From Schizophyllum amplum (lineage: Eukaryota > Basidiomycota > Agaricomycetes > Agaricales > Schizophyllaceae): 64,000 nt of DNA. Of the stretch, positions 44,317 through 55,154 are shown piece by piece (position 1 is the stretch's first letter; each line of letters begins with the position of its first letter). The stretch lies in NCBI GenBank assembly GCA_007026445.1, contig VDMD01000003.1, positions 1,426,001 to 1,490,000 of the forward strand, read 5' to 3'. A program made the translations under genes and the position numbers. The notes beneath the pieces were generated by a model. It saw only the letters and a program-made list of their open reading frames with translations, had not been told where the DNA came from and did not search any database.

Positions 44317-45599
44317 ATGCTTGAAGCCCAGCTCAACGAGGCGTCTGTTCTGAAAAAGATCCTTGACTGTGCGTGATTCTGACCTGCAGACGCGTGAGAC
44401 CCCCCACTGACGCGCCAAACAGCCATCAAGGAGCTGGTCACCGACGCGAACTTTGAGTGCAACGATGAGGGCATCAACCTGCAGGCGATGGACAACTCGC
44501 ACGTCGCACTTGTTAGCGTGCTGCTCGAGCGCAAAGGATTCGCCGACTACCGCTGCGACCGACCCATACCTCTCGGCGTCAATCTCAACTCGCTGACGAA
44601 GGTGCTCAAGTGCGCGAAGGACGACGACATGTGCACGCTCAAGGCGAGCGAGGAGGCAGATGTGCTCAACCTGGTGTACGAGTCAAAGTGTGCGTACCGG
44701 GCGCCTGTCGCGTCGTATATCGTGTGCTAACATGCGCGTTTAGCGAGCGACCGCATAGCGGAGTACGACATGAAGCTGATGGACATCGATTCCGACCAGC
44801 TTGGGATTCCGGATACGGAGTACGACGCGCAGGTCACGATGGCGTCGAGCGAGTTCGCGCGTATAGTGCGCGACCTGTCTCAGCTCGGCGAGAGCGTGCG
44901 AATCGAGGTCAGCAAGGAGGGCATCCGCTTCGCGAGCGATGGCGAGTCGGCGAACGGCAGCGTCCTCCTGAAGCACAGCGCCGACGCTCTGCCTGGAAAG
45001 GACGAAGAGGATGAGGAGAAGGACAGCGACGACGATGAGGAGGAGGACGAGGAGACTACCAAGAAGGAGAAGAAGAAGACGAAGGTCAAGAAGGAGAAGG
45101 ACGCCGAAGACGTTGACATGGAAGACGGCGATGACGACAAGGAGTACGAAGAGAAGGAGAAGGGCTCAGACGACGAGGACGAGGAAGAAGATTCTAGCAG
45201 CAAGAAGCGGAAGAAGAAGGTGCGTGCACACCATCCTCGCTATTATTCTTCCTACGCCACGTCCGTCCCCTCCCCCCCCCCCCTTTCATCTAACCCTCCC
45301 TTCTCCCAACTGACCCCCCACCTTAGGCGAGCGCCTCGAAACCCAGCAAGAAGGCCAAGAAGGACAAGAAGAAGGGCAAGGAACCCGAGGAGCCCGAGAT
45401 CAAGGGCGTCAACATCCAGATGAACGCGCTCGTCTCCCTCACCTTCTCCCTCAAGTACCTCGTCAACTTCTCCAAGAGCTCCACGCTCGCGAAGAACGTG
45501 CGCCTGATGATGAGCAGCGACGTGCCGCTGCTGGTGAACTACGAGTTTGGGCAGGGGCATATCAGGTACTATTTGGCGCCGAAGATTGGGGACGATTAG
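44317..45599 (+). CDS. pcna: PCNA sliding clamp with a large charged insertion
   Basis: DNA polymerase processivity clamp. Four exons (44317-44368, 44423-44689, 44744-45219, 45327-45599) join in frame to 355 aa; family members are usually about 260. Canonical parts: [36 protein letters not shown], the centre loop [19 protein letters not shown], the interdomain connector region ([20 protein letters not shown]), and the C-terminal [15 protein letters not shown]...[14 protein letters not shown]. Between GSVLLK and [10 protein letters not shown], where other PCNAs have a loop of about ten residues, there are some 95 extra residues. These are first strongly acidic, then mixed Lys/Glu, then Lys-rich ([20 protein letters not shown]). 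The third intron (107 nt) falls inside the insertion. The clamp fold is otherwise intact. Confidence 0.97.
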
Positions 45600-46414
45600 A
45601 AGATTTGGGACAGTTAGATGGTGGGTGAACGGTCGGTTGGCGGCGGTTTTGAGAGATGGGTCGACGACCACCACCGCTGAGCGATGCGCTATCCAAGGTG
45701 CTGTCTGTGTGTAAATATCTTTAGGTATCTCGCTTTCACTGTATCTTATTCTCGTGCAATTATGCTGTGGGCTGCGATGCATGCGCTCTCGAATTCAGAA
45801 TGACGATTGGTTTGTGTCAGGGTGAGAGGATGGGAGACTCGCCTAGGAGAGTAGGGAGACGTATCTGAGCCTACTGAGGGAGGCTCGGGGAGCCTGCTGA
45901 TCAAGCGATCCTAGTAATAGTAGTATGTACGTGAGCCGGTCAGTCTCACGCAATAGCCACGCTGAATGCATCAGAGAGCCAAGGTCCACCAGCGAACTTC
46001 GGGCGCAATAAGCCAGCACATCAGATTGGCTGCAGCCCGTTGAAGTCGCCCAAGCAAAGTGACATTCATTGTTCGCCCGATATGGACGTCCTTGTTCCCT
46101 TTCGGGCGATCTAATTGGTCGGTCGTCACATTCGCAGAGGACGTCGAGAATGTATTATTCAAGAAATGAAGCATGTCAAGTACAAAATCTTCCGGACAGG
46201 TCAATATTTGTACAGCATCAAGAACATGTGGAGGTGAACATCGTTGTTGGACTTGGACGGACAAGCACTATAGAGGATCAAATAGCGTAGCAGGGGAAGC
46301 ATTGCGGTTGGTAAGGTAGTTAGTGGTCGAGGCGGTCAAGAGAATCAGTCGTCAGAAGGTTTGGTCTACGTTCGAGGCTTGTTTGTTTGAAGGAGCACGC
46401 TGGGAAGCCCACGT
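45600..46414. other. Intergenic, no gene supported
   Basis: Convergent 3' flanks. A minus-strand frame 45971-46264 of 97 codons has no ATG at its head and no recognisable domain. Confidence 0.4.
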
Positions 46415-47514
46415 CTACATCATATCTGCAAAGAGTGAGTGCCACTGGCTGCAAAAGAATGACCAACTCGCACCTTCATCGTCTGAGCCCATCGCATCAA
46501 AGCTGAACGCAGCCTTTTCCTGCTTGCTCCACTTGGTCAGGTCCCACTTCGGCGGCCCACGCAAAGGCTTCGTGGGCACGTCCGCCAGATAGCCCTTGTA
46601 CTCCTTCCAAACCCGACTCAGCACAAAGTCCTCGTCATCCACATCCTCCGCGCCCTCCTTCCCCCCGTCCCACCACGGCTTCTCCTCCTGCTCCTCATCG
46701 GAGTCTATCGCATCCGGGTCCGCAAACGCCTCCTCCATGAGCTTCTTCTCCTCCCCGTCCAGTGTTTCCATCCACGCCGTGCGGCGCGCGAGGTGCAGGG
46801 CGCGCATCTCCGTGCGGGACTGGGAGCCGAAGAGGCGCTGCCCGATGCCCTTGCAGACGAGGTCGAAGTCGGAGCCGGCGTCGATGCCCCGGAGGGAGTC
46901 GCCGAGCTCGGCGGCGGGTTTGAGGAGGTACTCGAGCGCGGGATAGGCGTCCGTGTTGAGCTCGCCGGCCTTTTTGAGCCCGCGGAGAACGGTAACGAGG
47001 CAAGCGCCGTAGACTGTGCCCGTCAGGCGGACGCGCTCGCCGTCATCGGCCACTGGAGGGTCATGGTGTCAGGAGCAAAGGACGCGAGAATGAAGATACG
47101 GCACGCACTGCCCCAGGCGTTGGTCCTGAGCATGAAGACGGTGAGAGCCTCGAGTTGAGAAACGCAAACACGCCAGTCCTTCTTGCCAATTTGGGTGTGA
47201 AGGGTGCTCAGGCGCTTGTCAATGAGGTCCAGGACGGCGTACGCGAAGAAGTCTGCGCAAAGGTCGCGTCAAGGACGCGTCAACGAGTCGCTACGCGTTC
47301 GAGGGGGCACGCGTACCATTGTAGATATACATGTCGTGCAAGTCCGGATCCCGCTTGTCCGCCTCGTCGAAGAGCTGGATAGTGAGCTCCTTCCCTGTCT
47401 TGGAGATCATGGAGCTGGGGTTGAGGAACGTGTAGCCGTCGGGGAGAGCAGCGGTGGTCTGCAGAACGCGTCGGCGAGCAGATCATGAAAGCTACAAAGG
47501 GGACTGACCGGCAT
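46415..47514 (-). CDS. Conserved fungal-type protein of unknown function
   Basis: The coding part of the first exon is only ATGCCG (47514-47509), followed by a 50-nt GTCAGT...GCAG intron. Translation continues TTAALPDGYTFLNPSSMISK, DFFAYAVLDLIDKRLSTLHT, QLEALTVFMLRTNAWGS, RLTGTVYGACLVTVLRGLKK and FDLVCKGIGQRLFGSQSRTE. It ends with an acidic then Trp-rich tail (WKEYKGYLADVPTKPLRGPP) and DEDMM at TAG 46417-46415, reached by a last short intron. The middle is a helical, folded-looking domain of about 200 residues. No named family recognised. Divergent from the MFS gene at 47917. Confidence 0.72.
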
Positions 47515-47820
47515 GGTGAGTTGATGAGTTGTGTTTGTGTAGTTGGACAGTGGAATGAGAGAGGGAGCAGAGCGCGATGTAACGCTGTGACGTTGGCAAA
47601 ATGTTGGGAGGGGAACGTCGTCACGTGGGCGTGATCGTTCAATCCGAACTTACCCCGGACCCCGCACTTGCCCCTTCCTCTTGCCTTCCTCCTCGAGCAC
47701 CGCAGCCATCAAGGCGTGTCCGCCTGGTGTCAGCGCTCACTCATCCATTCCCGTTCGCTGACTCAAAATTTACTGGACCTTACGTAAAAGGTCTAGCTAG
47801 TGATGCTCGCGATGCCAAAA

Positions 47821-47914
47821 TGACGCTCTCGCCTCTCTTGAATTCCAGTTCCGCAGGTGACGCTCGCGGCGCTCAGTATCAGTGACGCTCGCGAATTCCA
47901 GTCCGTGACGCTCG
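47821..47914. repeat. TGACGCTCG repeats upstream of the MFS gene
   Basis: TGACGCTCG at 47858, 47883 and 47906, with a variant (TGACGCTCTCG) at 47821, two of them followed by GAATTCCAGT-like sequence. They sit immediately before the ATG at 47917 and could be promoter or leader elements. Confidence 0.5.
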
Positions 47915-47916
47915 AT

Positions 47917-50067
47917 ATGTCTCCGGGGAATAAGAGCCGCCTATCGCGAGAGTCTTACTCTTTTCCCCCACTCATGATGGCAGAAAGCGTCGAGCTCTCT
48001 AGGGTCTCTACTGTCGTGGAACGCGCTCCAGATGCCGCGGGTGATATCACGAGTCGTGAAGGTTATATTGGAACGAGTGACATCAACACTGTAGAATCAG
48101 GCTTGATCAGTGGGTGGTATGCTCTTTCCGCCTGAAGGAAATCTGACAAAGAGTGCAGACAGAAAAGATGTCTTGGAACCCCCCGCCAGGGCCGTCACGA
48201 AGGCCGTGCCGAGCCCCACGCCCTCTTTTGAACAAAGCCCTCGCGAGGCGACGACGGATGACCAGACGCCTCCGCGGACGGCGAAACAGCGACGCACCGG
48301 GTTGATCCACTTCATAATCTGCTGCTTTGTTCTGTTCTTACAAGGCTGGAACGATGGCGGTCCCGGCGCGCTGCTTCCCACTATGCAAGCCCGCTATGAT
48401 GTGAGCGCGTGCTGCTATCTAGTGCTTGTGTCCGACCGCTGACCTTCATTGTGCCACTAGATCGGCTTCATCATCGTCTCCATGATTTTTGTTGCCTACG
48501 CTGCTGTGAGGATCTGGGAAGACCACACAAAGACAAACGTACTCATACCACCTAGGGCTATATCACCGGAGGGTTCTCCAACGTTTATTTATCCGACAAA
48601 CTCGGCTTCGGCAAGGTAAGCCTTCATTGTGTATGTGGTCATAACCAATGGCAGCTGACGCAAGCCATGCAGACTATGTTCTTAGGCAGGCCGAATAATT
48701 GTGCAAGCGTACATATGATGATGAAATCTTTTCAGGCTCTATCATGCAGAGTATCGCATATAGCATTCAAGCACCTGCGCCCGTTTTTCCCGTCTTCGCC
48801 TGTGCTTATTTCTTCGCCGGGTTCGGTCTGTCTTTGCAGGTCAGTCCGCCCGACTAGCTGATAAGTCGTTTCGTAAACGATCTTGAACGCCAGAATGCCG
48901 GCGCTTCCTCCTTCGTCGGCGCCCTCAAAAGCTCGTACGCATATCCCTTTAACGTCGTTTCCCCGAGTCTCACCCACCCCACATTATCCCCCAGCTCCGA
49001 AGCCATGATGGGCATCTGCATGTCCGCCTACGGTCTCGGTGCCTTCCTCGCGCCCCTCGTCGCCACCCAGTTTGCCAAACTCCCCCACTGGTCGTACTTC
49101 TTCCTCGTCTCGCTCGGCCTCAACTGCACGAACGCCGCGCTCGTCCTGCTCGTCTTCCGGCTGCGCACCTACAACGATATCATGGCCGATGCGGGCTTCG
49201 CGCCGCCAGAGGCGACGGGGCACGCGAATGAGACGAGCAAGTACAGGCAGCTGATGCGGCTGCCAACGGTGCATCTGACGGCGCTGTTTACGTTCATATA
49301 TGTTGGGACGGAGGTGACGCTGGGTGGTAGGTGATTTACTAGACTTTCTGTAGGATGAGAGGCTCACAAGGGCCGACAGGCTGGATTGTGACGTTCGTGA
49401 TTGACGAGCGCGGTGGCGGGAGCAGCTCAGGTTACCTGTCTTCGGGCTTCTTCGGCGGTCTGGCTCTTGGGCGCATCCTCTTGCTCTGGGTCAACAAATG
49501 GGTCCGTCATCCTGCATTCTATTCACCTGTCGCCTCACACTCGAGCTCTCCTTCTCCAGATCGGCGAAAAGCGAGTCGTCATGCTCTACACCCTCATCTG
49601 CATCGCGTGAGTCCGCGGTTGCCCGCCCCACGTCTACTCTCTTCTTAACTCTGACCGGATACCTCCCCAGCTTGCAGGTAACGGTCTGGAAAGTGCCCTC
49701 CCTCATCCAAAACGCCGTCGCCGTCTCCATCATCGGCCTCCTCATGGGTCCCATGTACCCCATCATGGTCAGCCAAACGCGCAAGGCGCTCCCGCCGTGG
49801 CTGCTCACGGGCGGCATCGGCTGGATTGGGGGCATCGGTCAGTCCGGCTCCGCGGTGTTGCCGTTTATCACGGGCGTCCTGTCCTCGCGGTTTGGCATCA
49901 GCTCGTTGCAGCCGTTGTGAGTACCTGTTTGTTATGCGACTGGGATCCAGAGGCGGGGAAGAGCGTTCGCTGATAGGCTGGCTTGCAGCGTGCTGTCGAT
50001 GCTGGTGGTGATGGGTGGGACGTGGTTCTCGATTGCGCCGAGGGCGACCCTGCGGAGGCTGGATTGA
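47917..50067 (+). CDS. MFS transporter (BSC6-like fungal subfamily)
   Basis: Major-facilitator membrane transporter, substrate unknown. Start ATG 47917 (MSPGNKSRLSRESYSFPP) or in-frame 47975. A hydrophilic N-terminus precedes about 12 helices split over many introns, including IHFIICCFVLFLQGWNDGGP, IGFIIVSMIFVAYAA-GYITG, VFPVFACAYFFAGFGLSLQ, MMGICMSAYGLGAFLAPLVA and YFFLVSLGLNCTNAALVLLV. Later helices include TALFTFIYVGTEVTLGG, LSSGFFGGLALGRILLLWVN and GGIGWIGGIGQSGSAVLPFI. It ends FSIAPRATLRRLD at TGA 50065-50067. The GWNDG motif in helix 1 and the absence of a sugar-porter signature place it with the fungal Bsc6-type group. That subfamily call is from memory of the motif. Confidence 0.8.
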
Positions 50068-50264
50068 AGGGCAGGCTACGGCAATTTATCCCTCAGTATT
50101 CTTAACAAGTTGTCTATCTTTCGAATTCGGGACTTCTGCGCCGCTCAGGTGGATTGACACTCGGTCACATCGAACTATGCCTGAGCGCTACAGCATGGAA
50201 TAGGTAGACATTGAGCCAAGCCGCAAGTGTACATGACAGGGAAATAAGAAGACTACGATAGTTC

Positions 50265-53200
50265 CTATCGGACTTTTGCCTTCGTCTTCGCCTTCGCCTG
50301 CGCCTGCGCCTGCGCCTCTGCCTTGGCCTTGGCCTTAGCCTTAGCCTCTGCCTTCGCCTCTGCCTTCGCCTTCATCTTCTCGATGAGCTCGACCTTAAGC
50401 GCTGTCGCTTTTGCCACCTCCGCATCCACTTTAGCTTGCAATTCCTTGCAGGCCTGGCCCTGCTTCTGGTCCTCCATCCTCCAGGAAAATCGGCCGCTCA
50501 ACTTCGAATCCTCCGAATGGATGGCCTCCCAATCAAGGCGATACTGCTCTTTCTCCTCAGTGAACCTCGCCGCTAGTTTTTTAGACCAGACGTCGCGGAC
50601 GTGGATGAGGAAAATCGCAAGACGGAAGGCCTCCGAGCAGTTGCAGATGTCCCATTGAGGGCAGTTTGTATCAGCCAAACGTACAACGAGAAGGTCGTTC
50701 TCCTGATGAGTGCAGCGATGAGAAGTAGGCAAAGGTAGGTGCACAAGCACATACATTGTCATCCTTTCTGAGCTCGCCCCACGCAGTCAGTAAACGCGCC
50801 TTGAACCCGACCGCAGCGATAGCGAAGACAGGGAAGTTCTGGATCCCTGCGGCGTTCAGATTGTAAACACTGTCTTCAATGTAGTGTATCGCTTGGTTGA
50901 TCCCTTGCAATGGAGAGACAAGTCCTTTCTTGAATTCCACGAGAAGAATAGCGAAGAGGATGGCTACCAAGCAGGCATCAGCTAGTTGTGTCGAAGTAAA
51001 AATTGGATCCTACGCTCACCGAGGCGTTTCACAACAAGTTGCTTCGACGGCGACGATGATTTTCCCTTGCCGGCCGCATCGGTCTTCTTCGAAGCCGGGA
51101 CGGACTTCGCTTGTGCGGGCTCGCCAGTGTGAGCAGTCGCCGACGACTCGCCTCCGCGGGCTGCAGGTATTTTGCCAGTCTGGTTTTCCAGCATGCCGTA
51201 CCCGCGAAGCAAGCTAGAACAACATCTTATCAGCGGCAGTACGGTGTGAAGGTGAACTAGACGCGAAACTCACGACTCAGCTGCTTGTCGCGCTGAGATA
51301 AGCAATGCATGCATCGATCCAGCAGCGTCTCGGGTCACGACAGGAGGCATCGTGGTCGTCGAAACGGCCGGTGATTTGTTCTCCTCCGGTTCACCTTCCG
51401 CCGAATCGGGTTGTCCAGCTTTGTCCTGATCATAAAAGCCCTTCACAGGACAGAACGCTTTCGCGAGGTTGCGATGGTTCGAAGGAAAGACGTCGGGAAT
51501 AGCCAACACGATTGCGCCGTCGGAAGTACTGTACTCGTGGTGCTTCAGCACGCGTGCTTGCAAGCCGTCCAAGCTCGAGTTTGAGAACCATGTAGCGGCA
51601 GCAAGCGTACGCTCTGTGTTTCGATTGCTAACAAGAGTTTCCAATGCTTCGGCCGCCTCGTTGTACGCGCCTACGAACGTCTCGCGAAGCGAAGTAGCCA
51701 CCTCGTCAACGCCCCGGCCAGGGTACCTTTCGTCTGGTGTTTTCACCGTGGAGGCAGGCAGGCGCTGTTGCAGGAGTTGAACCTGCGCGTCCATGGCCTT
51801 GTTGAATGCCTTGCCCTTGAGGTTGCACACTCTGTTCCAAAAGTCATTTTGTGAAGTTTGGAGACGACGTTCGAGGCTAGCACAGATGTAATGAGCGGCA
51901 GTGTCATGAGCACATATGGACCACGTACAAGTAGCCTACACGGGCGTCATGATCATCCTTTTCGAGAACAGCGCCTGAGAATACAGCGCTCAAGATTTTA
52001 TCCCATGCAAGGCGGCAGTCGGCCTCGTTAAGCACTGCCTGATGACGACGCTTTTCGAACGCCTCGGCCGCAGCTGCACGAACTTGCGGCAGGACTTTCC
52101 TGAACGAATTCAGTTGATCGTCGCCCATGGGGAGCAACGGCGGGATAAATTCCGCGTTTGCGGTGCGTATTGCCTGTTCGACTTTGATCTCCGTTCGGAA
52201 CTCAAGGTAGGCGTGGTAGTCCTCTTCGCAGAGCTGAAAACTGTCGTGAGTGCTCGCAACCTCCCGGTGAGGTGCTGCCGAAACCTTAGAGTTGTAACAC
52301 TTCGCCTCCGGACCAGTACAGAAAATGTTAGGGTTCTCAGAGCCGTCCTCGCCTTCAGTGCTGCCGTCCAGCACGTCGCCAACCTTGTCCTCCGCGACGT
52401 CTTCTGCTCGCGCGGTGAAGAAAGACCCGACGACGTCGTCGACCATGGAATGATGCTTCGAATCTTGCCACTGCCGAATTTCCCCCTGCTGCCACGCCTA
52501 AAAGCAGCCGGCCCAATCAGTTGCACACGCAAGTCGAGCAATGACCGGTCAGCTCACAATGTCGTCAATACCGATTAGACGTAACTGAAGGGCCTCAGAG
52601 ATGTCTTTGAACATAGATTCGAAAGGAAATTCGGGCGAGATATGCTGGAGACTGCTGGGCCATGCAAGCGACGTGGTATTCCTATCGCCTTGAAAGTTGC
52701 CAGGCAGATCAACTTGGCTAGTGGGCGCGCTAGGTCTGACAGAGCTAAATAACAAGATCAATAAGATGCAGTAAATTAGGCAATGAAGATTTGAACAGGC
52801 TGTACAGGGGTGAGCACAGACTTGCAAACCAAACTTGATTGAAAGCCTGATTATCCGCACCTGTTCGACATGTCGGAGGAACAGCTTGGCGTCCCGAAAG
52901 CACTAGTTGATTGAGATACATATGTATCGTCCAGATGGTCATTGACGAGAGCGACTCGGCACCCCGGCAGCCACTGTTCCACACGATCGTGAGGGCCAAA
53001 CTCGGAATCATTTTCGGTTCTATCATCCTCCATACGATCCACACGCCAAGGCGCGAAATTGGATGATAATAGTGCATCCTGAACGAGGGGCGCGCGAAGC
53101 TGCGCAGTCCGGCAACTGTCTGCGAAGTCGTGCCGGCGTTTGAAAAGGAAGGTGGCGAGGCCCGTTGCGCCTGCACTGGATGATACGTCGAAAATACCTA

Positions 53201-54368
53201 GATCGAGATCCAGAGACGGACGTTCCGCCGCAAGATGGGGTGAAAGGCTGTTTGTAGGAGAGACCGCGTGTGCCACATGTACCTGGACCTGTTGTTTGCT
53301 TCAGTGCTACAGCCGGTAAGGAGAAGGAGCTGAAAACTTACGCAGTCGTGGCCGTTTACGGTCTGTGGAGATAGCCAAGCCACTACCAGTTGCAAGTAGC
53401 ACTCGAAGGGCTCAAAGGTGAACCCCAGGATGGGTTCTTCGACACCGAAGATGCGTCTTTGAAACAGCGCGCTGCTCAGAACTTCGTAAATCTCGTCACG
53501 CGGTGCGATGCAGACGATAGGAAACGGAACAGAAGCGTGTGGTCGGCGCGGCAAGAGAAGATGAGCGTGAGCGAATGGATGCAATTCATGGTCCGGTGTG
53601 ATCCAAGTGCCGGCCTCGTAGAGGTCGGAGTCAGAAGCTTCGCACTGTGACCGGATTGGTGGTGTGCTGGGCTGTACGTCTGAATGGTCGTCGTGAACAG
53701 GCCGGTCTTCCGTCATGAGCATATCATAGTCGCTGGTCTTCGCCTTGCCCAATACTTGAGGCACCTCGCCGTCTTGCGCTACCGTCGATGAATCGAACAA
53801 ACATACAGGTCGCGTCACAATGGAGGTGGCCCTTCCGTAACTGGGCAAAATCCGGGCCGCCGATAGCTTCGAGCAGCAAGGGTGGACGGCTCTGGCATAC
53901 TTGGTGTCCCAGCTGACGATGACTGAGCTCAGTATCACAGATATTACTGACGGTCAATGCAGTGCTTACTTGATGTAAACGTCAGATAATAACGCTTCCA
54001 GAATGCGCCCGACAAGAGGTCCCAGTATCATGCGCTTCGGCTCGCGTCCGAGAATTTCGAAGCAGGAGTCGTTCTCAATCTCGAGACGCTCTTGCATGCG
54101 ATGAAAGCCATCTTCTAACGCCACGACAGTAGCTCTATCCAGGTCCGCGCTGGTAGTTCTGGTAGTTCTCTTAGAGTCATGTCAGCAGTTGAGAGGTCAT
54201 GTTCGCAATGGTATAATGCACCATGCTCGCTTGTTCTGCGTTCTCTGCAACGTGCTTAAGAGCATCACCGATTCCAGCGACGGGCAGAGGCCAAAAGTTA
54301 CTAGAGTCGATGATATGTGGGGTAATAAAGACACCGTTGGGCATACGAAACGTGAATTCGGAACCCAT
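50265..54368 (-). CDS. Large multi-exon protein of unknown function
   Basis: ATG 54368 gives MGSEFTFRMPNGVFITPHII and continues through many short introns: DSKRTTRTTSADLDRATVVA, SVIVSWDTKYARAVHPCCSK, IFGVEEPILGFTFEPFECYL, DLGIFDVSSSAGATGLATFL and FHRMQERLEIENDS. Later parts are an Ala/Glu-rich middle (52.4-51.3 kb), AILFAILLVEFKKGLVSPLQ with INQAIHYIEDSVYNLNAAG, and CNCSEAFRLAIFLIHVRDVW. A Lys/Ala repeat tail (KAEAKAEAKAKAKAKAEA) ends KAKVR at 50265. LLVEFKKG followed by a QGINQAIHY helix resembles the core of PD-(D/E)XK nuclease-like proteins in fungi, but the match is a single motif. The gene could be two genes; exon linkage at 52.5-52.9 kb is the weakest. Confidence 0.5.
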
Positions 54369-54401
54369 GGAGAGCGACGATGGTGGTCGAAGACAAGTCA
54401 C

Positions 54402-55154
54402 GTCGTTCCCACGTAGGGTGGGACAAGCATCACGTGACCGTGAGCATTATGCGTCCACTTGTTTACGAGAGCCAGATCAAGGTGCTATAGCGAGACGAGG
54501 GCTGAATATTAATATCGACCATCGTAAACATTGCTCAGAGTCAGAAGAGCAAGGCAGAGGCGCGCGCCACATTGGTGAGACATGCCCGAGTTCAAAGTTG
54601 AGTAAAGTCCGAGTAAAGTCCGAGCCAGTCCGAGCTGTCGGCGTCCGGTCCGATTTGATGCATTCCATTGTGTGTCCACATTTGGTAGTCCTCAGGCATC
54701 GTCTTGTACTCTCAGTACACCGATCGAAGTTCAACAGAAGACACCTGACTTTGACCAGTCTTCTGTTCATGTTTTCTGAACCCAAACTCGAAAACTGAAC
54801 GTTCGCGTCTATCCTCGCGCCGAAGATGGGTCTGATTCTGAGTTCCCCGTGGCACCACCCCACCACGGGGCCCCGCCGTCCGGCGGCCTGCTCATCGTTT
54901 ACATGTAGCCGGGCCCTTGACCCTGGTACAGCCATGGTCCAGAACCGCTGGTGGGTCACTGGGTGGCTGATTAGTTATAGCCCGTCTGGGGTGCATAAAA
55001 CTTCCGCGGTGCGCGGCGTGTGCTCTCCTCCTATCGGGGTTTACCCTCTTCCTCTCCACCACCGTCCCCTCCCCCTCTCTCTCCTTTTCTAGGCCTCTTC
55101 CTCCTCCTTGTACATATCCCTTCCTTCGTCCCATTCTCTGCGAAGGTGTACAAG
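54402..55154. other. Divergent intergenic region, no gene seen
   Basis: Between the large unknown gene and the sugar transporter. A C/T-rich leader (55020-55140) precedes the transporter ATG. No frame with support. Confidence 0.45.

Noticed and set aside
45971..46264. A 97-codon minus-strand frame in the PCNA downstream gap
   Set aside because: No ATG at its head, no intron linkage and no recognisable family, although its composition is not obviously random.
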